Origin: DASRQK01 sp040392005
Lineage (GTDB): Bacteria > Bacteroidota > Bacteroidia > Sphingobacteriales > Sphingobacteriaceae
Assembly: GCA_040392005.1 (NCBI GenBank)
Contig: JBEBWT010000005.1
Coordinates: 22,064-86,063 of the forward strand
DNA length: 64,000 nucleotides
Direction: 5' to 3'
Shown here: piece after piece, positions 1-8,930 of the stretch
How the letters are laid out: the number at the start of each line of letters is the position of its first letter
How positions within the stretch are numbered: position 1 is the stretch's first letter
Translations under genes and position numbers: made by a program
The notes under the pieces: generated by a model
Databases searched by the model: none
The model's input: the letters and a program-made list of their open reading frames with translations, nothing else
What the model was told of the DNA's origin: nothing

Positions 1-92
1 AGGTCCATAAATGTGTGCTTCGAGAGCATATCGATCTCCCGGATCACTTCATCATAATCTTCAAAAATAACGCTGAATCTATAAATCGCCAT
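1..92 (-). CDS. N-terminal fragment of a pRiA4b ORF-3-like domain protein
   Basis: Reading leftward from an ATG at 92, the frame stays open for 30 codons to the window edge, beginning MAIYRFSVIFEDYDEV. This N-terminus resembles the plasmid pRiA4b ORF-3-like family (also annotated as IS1096 passenger TnpR-like), a small beta-rich domain of unknown function that is common in Bacteroidota chromosomes. The family assignment rests on only about 30 residues recognised from memory, so it is tentative. The gene is cut by the window edge, so nothing can be said about its C-terminus. It lies in the same direction as mfd, downstream of it, about 120 bp from the mfd stop. Confidence 0.5.
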   Translation of the reverse strand, partial: MAIYRFSVIFEDYDEVIREIDMLSKHTFMD

Positions 93-213
93 AATTTCAT
101 TACCTGTTGAAACGTTTTCGCAGCTGCTAATATCAGAAATTTAGGAGAGAATCAAAAATGGGCTTTTCCCCGGATTGGAATTTGGCCTTAACCTGCCATT
201 TCATTCAACCCAT

Positions 214-3200
214 TTAGCGAGCCATTTCACCCAATACATTCAATGCCTGTTGCAGGTCGTGGATACCGCTCACCGCAATGCGCAGGGTTCCTTTTACTTC
301 TTTCAGGTTGCAAATGGTCGGGTTCTGCTGCGCAAAAACGAGTACTTTGCCAAATTGCTCACTTTCAAAATAGGGAGAATCTTTTTTGCTGACAAAATAG
401 CCCCTCAGCAGACCCTGCTTGAAGGAAATTTTTTCAAATCCGATTTCCTTGCCCAGCCATTGTATGCGCAGGGTACCAAAGAGGTTGTGCACTTCCAGCG
501 GGATAGGGCCAAAGCGGTCAATCAATGCTGCTTTGAATTGCTCCAGTGCCGCTTCATTTTGCAGATTGGACAATTCACTGTAAAGATTGTACCGTTCACT
601 GACATGGGTGACGTATTCGTCCGGGATCAATACCTCCAGATCAGTGTCGATCTGGGTAAAATGTACAAAACGCTGCTCCTGCTGATCCGGGAAAAGCCCC
701 TTGAATTCATCATCCTTGAGTTCCTGTATCGCTTCATCCAGGATTTTATGGTACATTTCAAACCCTATTTCCGCAATAAATCCGCTTTGTTCGGCTCCCA
801 GCAGATTGCCACTGCCCCGGATATCCAGATCCCGCATAGCCACATTGAAACCACTTCCCAGTTCCGAGAACTCTTCAATGGCACTGAGACGTTTGTAGGC
901 TTCGGGGGTCAGGGTGGAAACCGGAGGGCTGAGCAGATAGCAATAAGCCTTTTTATTGGTCCTGCCCACACGTCCCCGCATCTGGTGCAGGTCGCTCAGG
1001 CCAAACATGTGCGCCTGGTTGATGATGATGGTGTTGGCATTGGGAATGTCCAGCCCCGCTTCGATAATGGTGGTGGCGACCAAAACATCGTACTCATGGT
1101 GGATGAATTTGAGCATGACATCTTCCAGGGCATCCCCTTCCAGTTGTCCGTGGGCTACTCCCACACGGGCATTCGGTACGAGCCTATGGATCATATGGCC
1201 CAGTTGGGGCAGATCGGCCACCCGATTGTGAATAAAAAACACTTGTCCATTCCGCTCCATCTCCTGTGAGACTGCTTCCTGTATCAGAGTTTCGTTGAAT
1301 ACATGCAGCTCGGTCTGTACCGGCTGGCGGTTGGGCGGCGGGGTGCTGATGATACTGAGGTCCCGGGCACCCATCAGCGAAAAATGAAGGGTACGTGGGA
1401 TGGGGGTAGCGGTCAGTGTCAGACAATCCACATTCGCCCGCAACTGTTTGAGTTTTTCCTTGACCGACACTCCGAATTTCTGCTCCTCATCAATGACCAT
1501 CAGGCCCAGATCCTTGAATTTGACATCCTTGCTCACCAGCCTGTGGGTGCCGATGATAATATCCAGTTCCCCGCTGGCCAGCCGGCCCAGGGTTTCCCGG
1601 ATGGATTTGGTGCTTTTGAAACGGTTGATATAATCAATATTGCAGGGAAAACTACTCAGCCTCTCGGTAAATGTCCGGAAATGCTGCATGGCCAGGATGG
1701 TCGTCGGCACCAGCACCGCTACCTGCTTGCTGTCAGCCACTGCTTTGAAAGCAGCCCGGATCGCAACCTCCGTTTTGCCGAACCCCACATCCCCGCAGAC
1801 CAGCCTATCCATCGGATGGGGAGATTCCATATCCTTTTTGACATCTTGTGTCGCCTTTTCCTGATCGGGTGTGTCCTCATAGATAAAGGATGCCTCCAGT
1901 TCGGTTTGCAGGTAAGTGTCCGGACTGAACGCATTTCCGGTCTGGGCCTTCCGCTGGGCGTAGAGCTTGATCAGATCGCGGGCAATGTCCTTGACTTTTT
2001 TCTTGGTAGTCTTTTTCAGTTTTTCCCAGGTATCTGTCCCCAGCTTATTCATTTTGGGTACGGTGCCGTCCTTGCCTGAATATTTGGAGATCCGGTTCAG
2101 GGAATTGATATTGACATACAAGAGATCGTTATCGGCATAGACCAGCCGGATCATCTCCTGCGATTTGCCTTGCACATCGATCTTTTCCAGTCCGGCATAT
2201 TTCCCGATCCCGTGATCAATATGGGTGATATAATCGCCCGGTTTGAGATCGCGCAGTTCTTTCAGCGTAATGGCCTGGGAGCGTTCATACCCCTTTTTCC
2301 GCTTGTATTTATAATAGCGGTCGAATATCTGATGGTCGGTATAGCAGGCAATCCCCAGATCCCTGTCCAGAAATCCGGCCCTCAGACCAATATGGATCGG
2401 GATGAAGGTCACGTCATGCTGGAGGTCCTCCAGAATGGCAAACAGGCGCTCGATCTGTCTGGGTGAATCACTGAGAATATAATTGGTCACCTTTGCCCTC
2501 AGATTGCCTTGCAGATTATGTGCCAGCAGACCAAAATCCTTATTGAAAGAGGGTTGGGGTTGTTGGTCGAACTGAATGGTCTGCGTGGCTTCGTACAAAA
2601 ACTGTTTTCCAAATTCGATCAGCGCAAAATCTTTTAACAGTGACAACAGCATCGTGCCGTCCGTAAAGCTGAACCGGGGATCAATCCAGGAAGGATTGGC
2701 CAGTTTATCCTCTTCTTTCAGTGCGTTCCAGAGTCCGGCGGACTTGGTATAGCCTGTACTGGCAATATCCGCCGTGGACTGTACATCTTTGATCCAGATG
2801 ATCGTTTCCGGATCTATATATTCCAGCAGGGAAATATTGTTCTCACTCAGAAACTTGGCCTGGACATTGGGTACAATGGTGACCGTATGGATATTGCTGA
2901 CCGAGAGCTGACTCTCTATCTCGAAGGTGCGGATCCGTTCGATGGTATCCCCGAAAAATTCAATCCGGTAAGGGAGGTCGTTGGAATAGGAAAAGATATC
3001 GACAATCCCCCCCCGAATGGCATATTGTCCCGGTTCATACACAAAATCGGTCCGCTCAAAATCATATTCGGCCAGAAATTCGTTGATGAAAGCAATGTCC
3101 AGCTTGCTGTCCCGTGTAATGATCAGCGTATTATCTGACAGGTCGGAGCGTGAAATCACCTTTTCGGAAAGTGCCTCCGGATAGGTGACCACCAACTGGT

Positions 3201-3615
3201 CTTTCAGTAATGTCCCCTCCTTGCTCTTTTTGTTGAGTTCGCTCAGAGTTTCCGCCCTTTGCAGTACATGCGCACTGTCCAGTTGGGTAAAATCAAAGGC
3301 TTTACGATAGGAAGAGGGAAAAAACAATACCTGCCTGTCGAGGATGCCTTCCAGATCCGCCAGGAAATAAGCCGCTTCCTCATGATTGGGCAGGATAAAC
3401 AAGCCGGGTCTGCCCAGGTTTTGATGGCAGGTCAATGCGACCAGGGCATCCGCCGATCCGATCAAACCTTTGAGATGGATCCGGGGACTTCCTGCTTGTA
3501 AAACAGAGGTCAGGGCCACAAGCTGTTTGCTCTGGCCGATCTGATCCGTTATATTTCCTATTCCCACATTCAAAAGAGTGGCAAAGGTACGAAATCCCCC
3601 ACAATATGTTTTCAT
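214..3615 (-). CDS. mfd: Transcription-repair coupling factor (Mfd)
   Basis: ATP-driven translocase that removes RNA polymerase stalled at DNA lesions and recruits the UvrABC excision machinery. From the ATG at 3615 it has 1133 residues, typical for Mfd. Visible parts: a UvrB-homologous N-terminal region (GSADALVALT near the start), a CarD-like RNA-polymerase-interacting domain around residues 450-520 (GDYITHIDHGIGKY), Walker A GDVGFGKT at about 608-615, DEEQ box at about 709-712, helicase motifs including TATPIPRTL and QMRGRVGR, and a C-terminal TRCF domain. The open frame runs on upstream to 3864 but that part overlaps the divergent gene and looks non-coding. A TAnnTTTG element lies inside the predicted N-terminus (3582-3589), so the real start may be TTG 3573 or GTG 3567; conserved Mfd sequence begins only after this point. 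Confidence 0.96.
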   Translation of the reverse strand: MKTYCGGFRTFATLLNVGIGNITDQIGQSKQLVALTSVLQAGSPRIHLKGLIGSADALVALTCHQNLGRPGLFILPNHEEAAYFLADLEGILDRQVLFFPSSYRKAFDFTQLDSAHVLQRAETLSELNKKSKEGTLLKDQLVVTYPEALSEKVISRSDLSDNTLIITRDSKLDIAFINEFLAEYDFERTDFVYEPGQYAIRGGIVDIFSYSNDLPYRIEFFGDTIERIRTFEIESQLSVSNIHTVTIVPNVQAKFLSENNISLLEYIDPETIIWIKDVQSTADIASTGYTKSAGLWNALKEEDKLANPSWIDPRFSFTDGTMLLSLLKDFALIEFGKQFLYEATQTIQFDQQPQPSFNKDFGLLAHNLQGNLRAKVTNYILSDSPRQIERLFAILEDLQHDVTFIPIHIGLRAGFLDRDLGIACYTDHQIFDRYYKYKRKKGYERSQAITLKELRDLKPGDYITHIDHGIGKYAGLEKIDVQGKSQEMIRLVYADNDLLYVNINSLNRISKYSGKDGTVPKMNKLGTDTWEKLKKTTKKKVKDIARDLIKLYAQRKAQTGNAFSPDTYLQTELEASFIYEDTPDQEKATQDVKKDMESPHPMDRLVCGDVGFGKTEVAIRAAFKAVADSKQVAVLVPTTILAMQHFRTFTERLSSFPCNIDYINRFKSTKSIRETLGRLASGELDIIIGTHRLVSKDVKFKDLGLMVIDEEQKFGVSVKEKLKQLRANVDCLTLTATPIPRTLHFSLMGARDLSIISTPPPNRQPVQTELHVFNETLIQEAVSQEMERNGQVFFIHNRVADLPQLGHMIHRLVPNARVGVAHGQLEGDALEDVMLKFIHHEYDVLVATTIIEAGLDIPNANTIIINQAHMFGLSDLHQMRGRVGRTNKKAYCYLLSPPVSTLTPEAYKRLSAIEEFSELGSGFNVAMRDLDIRGSGNLLGAEQSGFIAEIGFEMYHKILDEAIQELKDDEFKGLFPDQQEQRFVHFTQIDTDLEVLIPDEYVTHVSERYNLYSELSNLQNEAALEQFKAALIDRFGPIPLEVHNLFGTLRIQWLGKEIGFEKISFKQGLLRGYFVSKKDSPYFESEQFGKVLVFAQQNPTICNLKEVKGTLRIAVSGIHDLQQALNVLGEMAR

Positions 3616-3632
3616 TTTATGGTTGATTTGCC

Positions 3633-3640
3633 TAAGTTTG
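3633..3640 (+). promoter_or_regulatory. Promoter -7 element (TAAGTTTG) for the DUF4293 gene
   Basis: TAAGTTTG matches the Bacteroidota -7 consensus TAnnTTTG and lies 58 bp before the ATG at 3699. No good TTG is seen 19-21 bp upstream, so the call rests on the -7 box and its position between divergent genes. Confidence 0.45.
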
Positions 3641-3698
3641 CAGTACAAAACCCGTGAAATAAGTAAGAATGCATAATCCGGGATAAAAACACAAAAAG

Positions 3699-4172
3699 AT
3701 GATTCAAAGAATACAAACGATCTGGTTGCTGCTGGCTTCGGTTTTGATGTTTGCCCTGTTCCTGTTTCCTTACCTTCAGTTTGCCGGTGCCGATGGCCTG
3801 GGCCAGGCGTTGAAAGTCTCCGGCACGTATGGTATTGTGGACGGTCAGCCGGTCCGGATTGCAAACTCCTGGTTGCTGGCTGCGGCTACCATCTTGATCG
3901 GGCTGTTTCCGCTGTATATTGTTTTTCAGTTCAAAAACAGGAAGAAGCAGATCAACCTGATCCGGCTGGCGATGCTGGCGGTGGCGTTACTGGGTGGGTG
4001 GTTTTATTTTAATGTGGATCAGGCGATGACCGCAGCCGGGCAGACACTTGCAGTTGCGAATATAGGAGTTGGATTTTTCCTTCTGCCACTGGTCCTCATC
4101 CTGTTCTGGATGGCTTCCTCGGCCATCCAAAAAGACGAAAAACTGGTCCGCTCGGCCGACCGCCTGAGATGA
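3699..4172 (+). CDS. DUF4293 family membrane protein
   Basis: 157-residue integral membrane protein starting MIQRIQTIWLLLASVL, the characteristic start of the DUF4293 family, found in Bacteroidota and of unknown function. Four hydrophobic segments can be seen, at roughly 7-27, 58-76, 88-104 and 118-140, with short charged loops and a basic tail. It is divergent from mfd with 83 bp between the ATG codons, and the TAAGTTTG box at 3633 is its likely promoter. Function unknown; co-location with mfd probably has no functional meaning. Confidence 0.8.
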   Translation: MIQRIQTIWLLLASVLMFALFLFPYLQFAGADGLGQALKVSGTYGIVDGQPVRIANSWLLAAATILIGLFPLYIVFQFKNRKKQINLIRLAMLAVALLGGWFYFNVDQAMTAAGQTLAVANIGVGFFLLPLVLILFWMASSAIQKDEKLVRSADRLR

Positions 4173-4231
4173 ATCACTTCAGATTTGCGTTTCTGTCGAA
4201 ACACCTATTGTAGTTTTCATGGAAACATCAT

Positions 4232-4259
4232 TTCCCCAAATTAATACAAATTTGGGGAA
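4232..4259. repeat. Palindrome between convergent genes; copy A of a dispersed repeat
   Basis: Inverted repeat TTCCCCAAATT / AATTTGGGGAA (11 bp perfect arms, 6 nt loop) between the ends of the DUF4293 gene and the convergent TPR gene, so it could serve as a bidirectional terminator. The same core with longer arms occurs at 50496-50535, and sequence beyond the arms is also similar (GTGAAA followed by a G-rich stretch and AAAAC). That makes it a candidate member of a dispersed palindromic family. Confidence 0.7.
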
Positions 4260-4318
4260 GTTGTGAAACCGGGGAAAACACCATGTAGGAATTTTTTCGA
4301 CAGTCATATACCCTCTCC

Positions 4319-4855
4319 TTACCTGTACCGGATCTGCTGCTTGTCAAGCTGGCCCATCTGGGCTTTCATCATCTTGATCTGTTCGGCCAGCAATTTGTTT
4401 TTATCTGCTTTTTTGGCTTCCTGCAAATATTTTTCAGCTTCCCGCTTATTACGTTTCGCCATTGAAATTCCTGCCAGGCTCAGTTTGGCCAGTGCCACAT
4501 TGTGATCCATGTGCAACCCCAGTGCCAATGCTTTTTTGAAATATTTTTCCGATTGGAGCGGTGCCTTTTGAGACTCCAGAATGCCGGTCAGCAGATGATA
4601 ATAGCCATGCTGCGCTGAAATCAGCTGCTTTTCGTAATTTTTGATATTGCCCAGCCACTTCGCTGTCTTTTCCATGTTTTCCTTGCGCAGATAGTATTGG
4701 GCTATCAGCATATTCTCATTGAAAAATACAGTCAGAAACGCAATGATGGTCAGGAGTATCCCCAGTATTCCCCAGCCCCATTCACCAAAATAGAACAGTG
4801 CGACCGTGCCGACAAGGATGAGCGAGGATAGAATGATGCGGATAAGATTAGACAT
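4319..4855 (-). CDS. TPR-repeat membrane protein
   Basis: 178 residues. Two adjacent hydrophobic segments (about 6-22 and 26-44) form a membrane hairpin, followed by a helical region resembling two to three tetratricopeptide repeats (for example a YYHLLTGILESQ...YFKKALALG helix pair) and a charged Lys/Glu-rich C-terminus. Likely membrane-anchored with the TPR part in the cytoplasm, acting as a protein-interaction module. It is convergent with the DUF4293 gene and divergent from ung. No specific function can be assigned. Confidence 0.7.
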   Translation of the reverse strand: MSNLIRIILSSLILVGTVALFYFGEWGWGILGILLTIIAFLTVFFNENMLIAQYYLRKENMEKTAKWLGNIKNYEKQLISAQHGYYHLLTGILESQKAPLQSEKYFKKALALGLHMDHNVALAKLSLAGISMAKRNKREAEKYLQEAKKADKNKLLAEQIKMMKAQMGQLDKQQIRYR

Positions 4856-4943
4856 AATCTTCTAAATTTTAATGTTGTTTAATTTAAATTTTAAAAAGTA
4901 TGCAAATATCCGTTTATTTGATTGTAATTGCAAGCGAATAACT

Positions 4944-5615
4944 ATGGCAATACAATTAGAACCCGGATGGAAGGCGGTCATGGAACCGGAATTTTCAAAA
5001 GACTATATGAGCAGGCTGCGGCAATTTTTGCTGGAGGAGCAGCGTCAATACACGGTTTATCCCCCAAACAATGCTATTTTCAATGCCTTTGAGCAAACGC
5101 CATTTGATCAGGTCAGGGTCGTCATTCTGGGTCAGGATCCCTATCATAATATAGGCCAGGCCCACGGACTTTCTTTTTCAGTGCCGGAGGGAATTGATAT
5201 TCCACCCTCCCTGCGCAATATTTACAAAGAGTTGGAAACGGATATTCCCGGGTTTGTCTCACCGGCACACGGGAATCTCACTGAATGGGCGCGACAGGGG
5301 GTATTATTACTCAATGCCACGCTGACCGTGCGGGCCCATCAGGCGGGATCCCATCAGAACAAAGGTTGGGAACAGTTTACCGATGAGGCCATCCGGCAAT
5401 TGTCTATCCGGAGGTCAGGGCTGGTTTTTTTATTGTGGGGCCGTTTTGCAAAAAATAAAGCGGCACTGATCGATGGCCGGAAACACCATGTGCTGACCGC
5501 TGCCCACCCCTCACCTTTATCTGCATATAATGGTTTTTTTGGTTGCGGACACTTTTCCCGGACTAATCTTTTGCTGCAAAACCAAGGGCTTCCACCGATC
5601 GACTGGCAGGTTTGA
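4944..5615 (+). CDS. ung: Uracil-DNA glycosylase
   Basis: Removes uracil from DNA to start base-excision repair. 223 residues from the ATG at 4944 (MAIQLEPGWK); the longer open frame back to 4872 adds an AT-rich, implausible N-terminus. Family 1 UDG motifs are intact: water-activating loop GQDPYH at 63-68 (Asp65), and the Leu-loop HPSPLS at 188-193 (His188) followed by GFFGCGHFSRTN. Length is normal for bacterial Ung. Its last 53 bp overlap the end of the convergent gene at 5563-6732, an unusually long 3' overlap. Confidence 0.97.
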   Translation: MAIQLEPGWKAVMEPEFSKDYMSRLRQFLLEEQRQYTVYPPNNAIFNAFEQTPFDQVRVVILGQDPYHNIGQAHGLSFSVPEGIDIPPSLRNIYKELETDIPGFVSPAHGNLTEWARQGVLLLNATLTVRAHQAGSHQNKGWEQFTDEAIRQLSIRRSGLVFLLWGRFAKNKAALIDGRKHHVLTAAHPSPLSAYNGFFGCGHFSRTNLLLQNQGLPPIDWQV

Positions 5616-6732
5616 AGTCGATAATCCCGATCGGTTTGGAGGAGTGAAAAAAAGAAGAGTACAGACGGATCAGTTTGTTGTGCTGCCAGACAGTGGTATA
5701 GATCATATGGCTGTCGTATGCGATGCGGAAAGGTTTGGACACCTCAAAATTTTCCCCGGAATAAAAAGGCAGGGAATATTCCAGTTCTCCTTTTTCGGTA
5801 TATCGGGCGACTTCAAATCCCCGTTCGCCCAGCCGTGAACCCTCCGTAATTTCTTCACGGCCCAGGCTTCTGATTTCCTCCTGATCCAGCTCCTTGATAT
5901 GATACCAGGCACCTTCACCTACACCGCCCAGCCACTGGGCCTGCACCGGGACGGTGGATGGCCTGCTCCTTTGCAATACCGAACCCGCGATCCGGTCGTC
6001 CGGCAGCGCACTGGCCAGTCTGGAGTTGAAATTATCCCTCAACTGTCCAAGCAGAAAAAACAGCGACCGGAATCTGGACATCCGGATGGATTGCAGGCCG
6101 GCTGCCTCATGATAAACATAGATCCGGCGATCCTGGCGGACATTGACCACATTGCTGATCGGGCTGGATTTGATCGATTCCGGCAGGTTTACGCCATGCC
6201 ACCGGTGATATTTTCTGGAGGCCCGCATCAACAGGCGGGTAATGAAGCGGGAACAATTGTTATTGCCACGGGCAAAGGCACCGTAAGGAGTGGACCCTTC
6301 CAGTACCAGGCCATCGGCATATTGCTTTGCCATATTGAAATTCAGGCCGGTGGCCACCGAGAAAAACAAGCGCCCTTCCCCCTGGGTAGCCTCCCGCATT
6401 TCATCCAGTTCCCTGACGATCTCCTCCAGATTGCCGATTGCTCCCGTGTTCCGGTCAGTGATCTGCGCCTTTGTGCGCATATGCAGCCGTGGATCAGAAA
6501 AATGCGATCTGGCCCTTCCAAGCCCTCTCGGAGCGATGTACCGTCCGAAATCATAATATAAAAGCGCAGAATTGTGGGTGTCGATCAAAATCACCCCTGT
6601 ATGCCCCACCTTGAAATTGAGGTTTTTGACCAGGCCGGCTTTTCTGAAAAACATCATCCAACGTTCATCTCCCCGGATGGTGGCATCCGGCCAGGCGAGA
6701 ATGATTGCTAAATCATTGTACGTGTTTTCCAT
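5563..6732 (-). CDS. DUF6695-like / NlpC-P60-LRAT-like protein
   Basis: 389 residues starting MENTYNDLAIILAWPDATIRGDERWM. It resembles a conserved Bacteroidota protein annotated as DUF6695. A His in VGHTGVILID and a Cys in NNNCSRFITRLL are arranged as in permuted NlpC/P60 (LRAT-like) cysteine peptidase folds, so a papain-like active site is possible but not proven. No signal peptide or membrane segment is visible, which suggests a cytoplasmic protein. The C-terminal half is less distinctive. Its 3' end runs 53 bp into the convergent ung gene. The family name is from memory and the catalytic reading is inference. Confidence 0.6.
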   Translation of the reverse strand: MENTYNDLAIILAWPDATIRGDERWMMFFRKAGLVKNLNFKVGHTGVILIDTHNSALLYYDFGRYIAPRGLGRARSHFSDPRLHMRTKAQITDRNTGAIGNLEEIVRELDEMREATQGEGRLFFSVATGLNFNMAKQYADGLVLEGSTPYGAFARGNNNCSRFITRLLMRASRKYHRWHGVNLPESIKSSPISNVVNVRQDRRIYVYHEAAGLQSIRMSRFRSLFFLLGQLRDNFNSRLASALPDDRIAGSVLQRSRPSTVPVQAQWLGGVGEGAWYHIKELDQEEIRSLGREEITEGSRLGERGFEVARYTEKGELEYSLPFYSGENFEVSKPFRIAYDSHMIYTTVWQHNKLIRLYSSFFHSSKPIGIIDFKPASRSVEALGFAAKD

Positions 6733-6771
6733 ACGGGTCAGGTCAATTATACTACTTCATTTTCAGCCAGA

Positions 6772-7242
6772 TCAATATTCCATGGGTACGATCGGATCTT
6801 TTTTGCTGGTGGACATAATCATCATGGTCTGAAAAGTCTTGACATGGGGTATCCGGCTGATTTTTTCCATGATCACATTTTCGTACGCTTTGATGTCCCT
6901 GACAAAGACTTTCAGGATAAAATCACACTGACCCGTCACATGGTGGCATTCGGTGACTTCCTCGATATTATGCACGGCCTCCACAAATCCGGGGATGGCA
7001 TCATGGGTATGGAAATCCAGGGAAATCTGGATAAATGACTTGATACCCAGCCCCAGTTTTTCTTCATCGACCACTGCGTGATAGCTTTTGATAAAACCTG
7101 CATTTTCCAGCTTTCTGACCCTTTCCAGGGTAGGAGCAGGGGAAAGGCCCACATTGGAGGCCAATTGCAGATTGGTAATACGGCCGTTTTCCTGGAGTAG
7201 TCGCAGAATTTTATAATCGGTTTTGTCAGGTTGGAAAGACAT
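6772..7242 (-). CDS. Lrp/AsnC family transcriptional regulator
   Basis: 156 residues from the ATG at 7242 (MSFQPDKTDYKILRLL). An upstream in-frame TTG exists at 7248, but ATG is preferred. N-terminal winged helix-turn-helix (about 8-65, NGRITNLQLASNVGLSPAP), then a RAM effector-binding/oligomerisation domain (about 75-150, with VTGQCDFILKV). Such proteins bind amino acids and regulate amino-acid metabolism genes as octamers. It is divergent from sufB; the regulated genes cannot be read from the sequence. Confidence 0.93.
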   Translation of the reverse strand: MSFQPDKTDYKILRLLQENGRITNLQLASNVGLSPAPTLERVRKLENAGFIKSYHAVVDEEKLGLGIKSFIQISLDFHTHDAIPGFVEAVHNIEEVTECHHVTGQCDFILKVFVRDIKAYENVIMEKISRIPHVKTFQTMMIMSTSKKDPIVPMEY

Positions 7243-7366
7243 AGTCAAAACAAAATTTTATTTGGCAATAATACATTATTTTCCGTAAAAAACTCAATTA
7301 TTCATTCTTTATCTCATAATCATGTAAAAGTGAAAGTAAAAGCGGACTAAATCGGCTTAAATTCAT

Positions 7367-7374
7367 TATCTTTG
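7367..7374 (+). promoter_or_regulatory. Promoter -7 element (TATCTTTG) for the suf operon
   Basis: TATCTTTG matches TAnnTTTG exactly, 33 bp before the sufB ATG, in the 165 bp gap between the divergent lrp-like and sufB genes. No clear TTG at the -33 position. Nothing else identifiable (for example an IscR-like site) could be supported in this gap. Confidence 0.55.
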
Positions 7375-7407
7375 TAGTCCGAAAGAATTGTTGTTAAGGT
7401 AATTTGT

Positions 7408-8859
7408 ATGAGTACGAAAGATGATGAATTGCTGAATGAATTGGCAGTTCAGGAATATAAGTATGGTTTTACGACCGACATTGAAATGGATGTGGCCCCG
7501 ATCGGGCTCACCGAGGATACGATCCGTCTGATTTCTGCCAAAAAGAACGAACCCGAATGGTTGCTGGAGTGGAGATTGAAGGCTTTCAGGCATTTTATGA
7601 CCCTGGAGATGCCCACCTGGCAGAATTTCCCGGACCCACAGGTCGATTTTCAAAGTATTTCCTATTATGCGGCCCCCAAAGAAAAACCGAAACTGAACAG
7701 TCTGGATGAGGTAGATCCGGAATTATTGGACACTTTTGCCAAACTGGGGATTCCGCTGGATGAACAAAAAGTGCTGGCGGGTGTAGTTGCTGTGGATGCC
7801 GTGTTTGACAGTGTATCCGTTAAAACAACTTTCCGGGAAAAACTGATGGAAAAAGGAGTGATCTTCTGTTCATTCGGCGAAGCCGTACAGGAGCATCCCG
7901 AACTGGTCCGCCAATACCTGGGTACTGTGGTGCCCCAGACCGATAATGTGTATGCAGCCCTGAACTCAGCGGTTTTCTCCGATGGATCCTTTGCCTACAT
8001 TCCGAAAGGAGTACATTGCCCGATGGAATTATCGACCTATTTCCGTATCAATGCGGCCAATACCGGTCAGTTTGAAAGGACACTGATCATTGCCGATGAG
8101 GGCGCGTATGTCAGTTATCTGGAAGGTTGTACCGCTCCGCAGCGGGATGAGAATCAAATGCATGCCGCAGTAGTGGAACTGGTCGCACTGAAAGATGCCG
8201 AGATCAAATACTCCACCGTGCAGAACTGGTTTCCAGGCGATAAGGACGGAAAAGGCGGAATCTATAATTTTGTAACCAAAAGAGGGATCTGCAAAGGCGA
8301 TAATAGCAAGATCTCCTGGACACAGGTGGAGACCGGCTCGGCCATTACCTGGAAATATCCCGGAGTGATCCTGAAAGGGGACAACTCGGTGGGCGAATTT
8401 TATTCGGTGGCGCTGACCCGCAATCATCAGGTAGCCGATACCGGCACCAAAATGATCCATCTGGGCAGGAATACCCGGAGCAAGATTATTTCCAAAGGGA
8501 TTTCGGCCGGGGTGAGCCACAATAGCTACCGTGGACTGGTCAAAATCGGTTCCGGTGCCTCCAACGCACGGAATTTCACCCAATGTGATTCCCTGCTGAT
8601 CGGGGACCGCTGCGGAGCGCACACATTCCCCTATATAGAAAACCGGAACAATACCTCCAAACTGGAGCACGAGGCTACTACTTCCAAAATCGGTGAAGAC
8701 CAGATCTTTTACCTCAACCAACGGGGGATCGAGACGGAGAAGGCGATCGGGTTGATCGTAAACGGCTATGCCAAGGAAGTATTGAACCAACTGCCTATGG
8801 AGTTTGCGGTGGAAGCACAGAAACTACTGGCCATTTCCCTGGAGGGAAGTGTCGGGTAA
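7408..8859 (+). CDS. sufB: Fe-S cluster assembly protein SufB
   Basis: Scaffold subunit of the SufBCD complex on which nascent iron-sulfur clusters form. 483 residues, the usual length for SufB. Typical blocks are the Cys/Gly-rich CTAPQRDENQMHAAVVEL, SVALTRNHQVADTGTKM, the RNTRSKIISKGIS region, and the C-terminal QCDSLLIGDRCGAHTFPYI with conserved Cys, followed by HEATTSKI. First gene of sufBCD; sufC follows after 71 bp. TAnnTTTG box upstream. Confidence 0.98.
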   Translation: MSTKDDELLNELAVQEYKYGFTTDIEMDVAPIGLTEDTIRLISAKKNEPEWLLEWRLKAFRHFMTLEMPTWQNFPDPQVDFQSISYYAAPKEKPKLNSLDEVDPELLDTFAKLGIPLDEQKVLAGVVAVDAVFDSVSVKTTFREKLMEKGVIFCSFGEAVQEHPELVRQYLGTVVPQTDNVYAALNSAVFSDGSFAYIPKGVHCPMELSTYFRINAANTGQFERTLIIADEGAYVSYLEGCTAPQRDENQMHAAVVELVALKDAEIKYSTVQNWFPGDKDGKGGIYNFVTKRGICKGDNSKISWTQVETGSAITWKYPGVILKGDNSVGEFYSVALTRNHQVADTGTKMIHLGRNTRSKIISKGISAGVSHNSYRGLVKIGSGASNARNFTQCDSLLIGDRCGAHTFPYIENRNNTSKLEHEATTSKIGEDQIFYLNQRGIETEKAIGLIVNGYAKEVLNQLPMEFAVEAQKLLAISLEGSVG

Positions 8860-8930
8860 CCCCTCCATCAGGTTTTATCGGGTTTGCCGGACACACAGGA
8901 ACACAATATTGTATTAGAATAAGAATCATC

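Noticed and set aside
8029..8790. 253-codon open frame on the minus strand opposite sufB
   Set aside because: Fully antisense to a clearly conserved gene; no domain, start signal or family resemblance. Long antisense frames here reflect codon bias.
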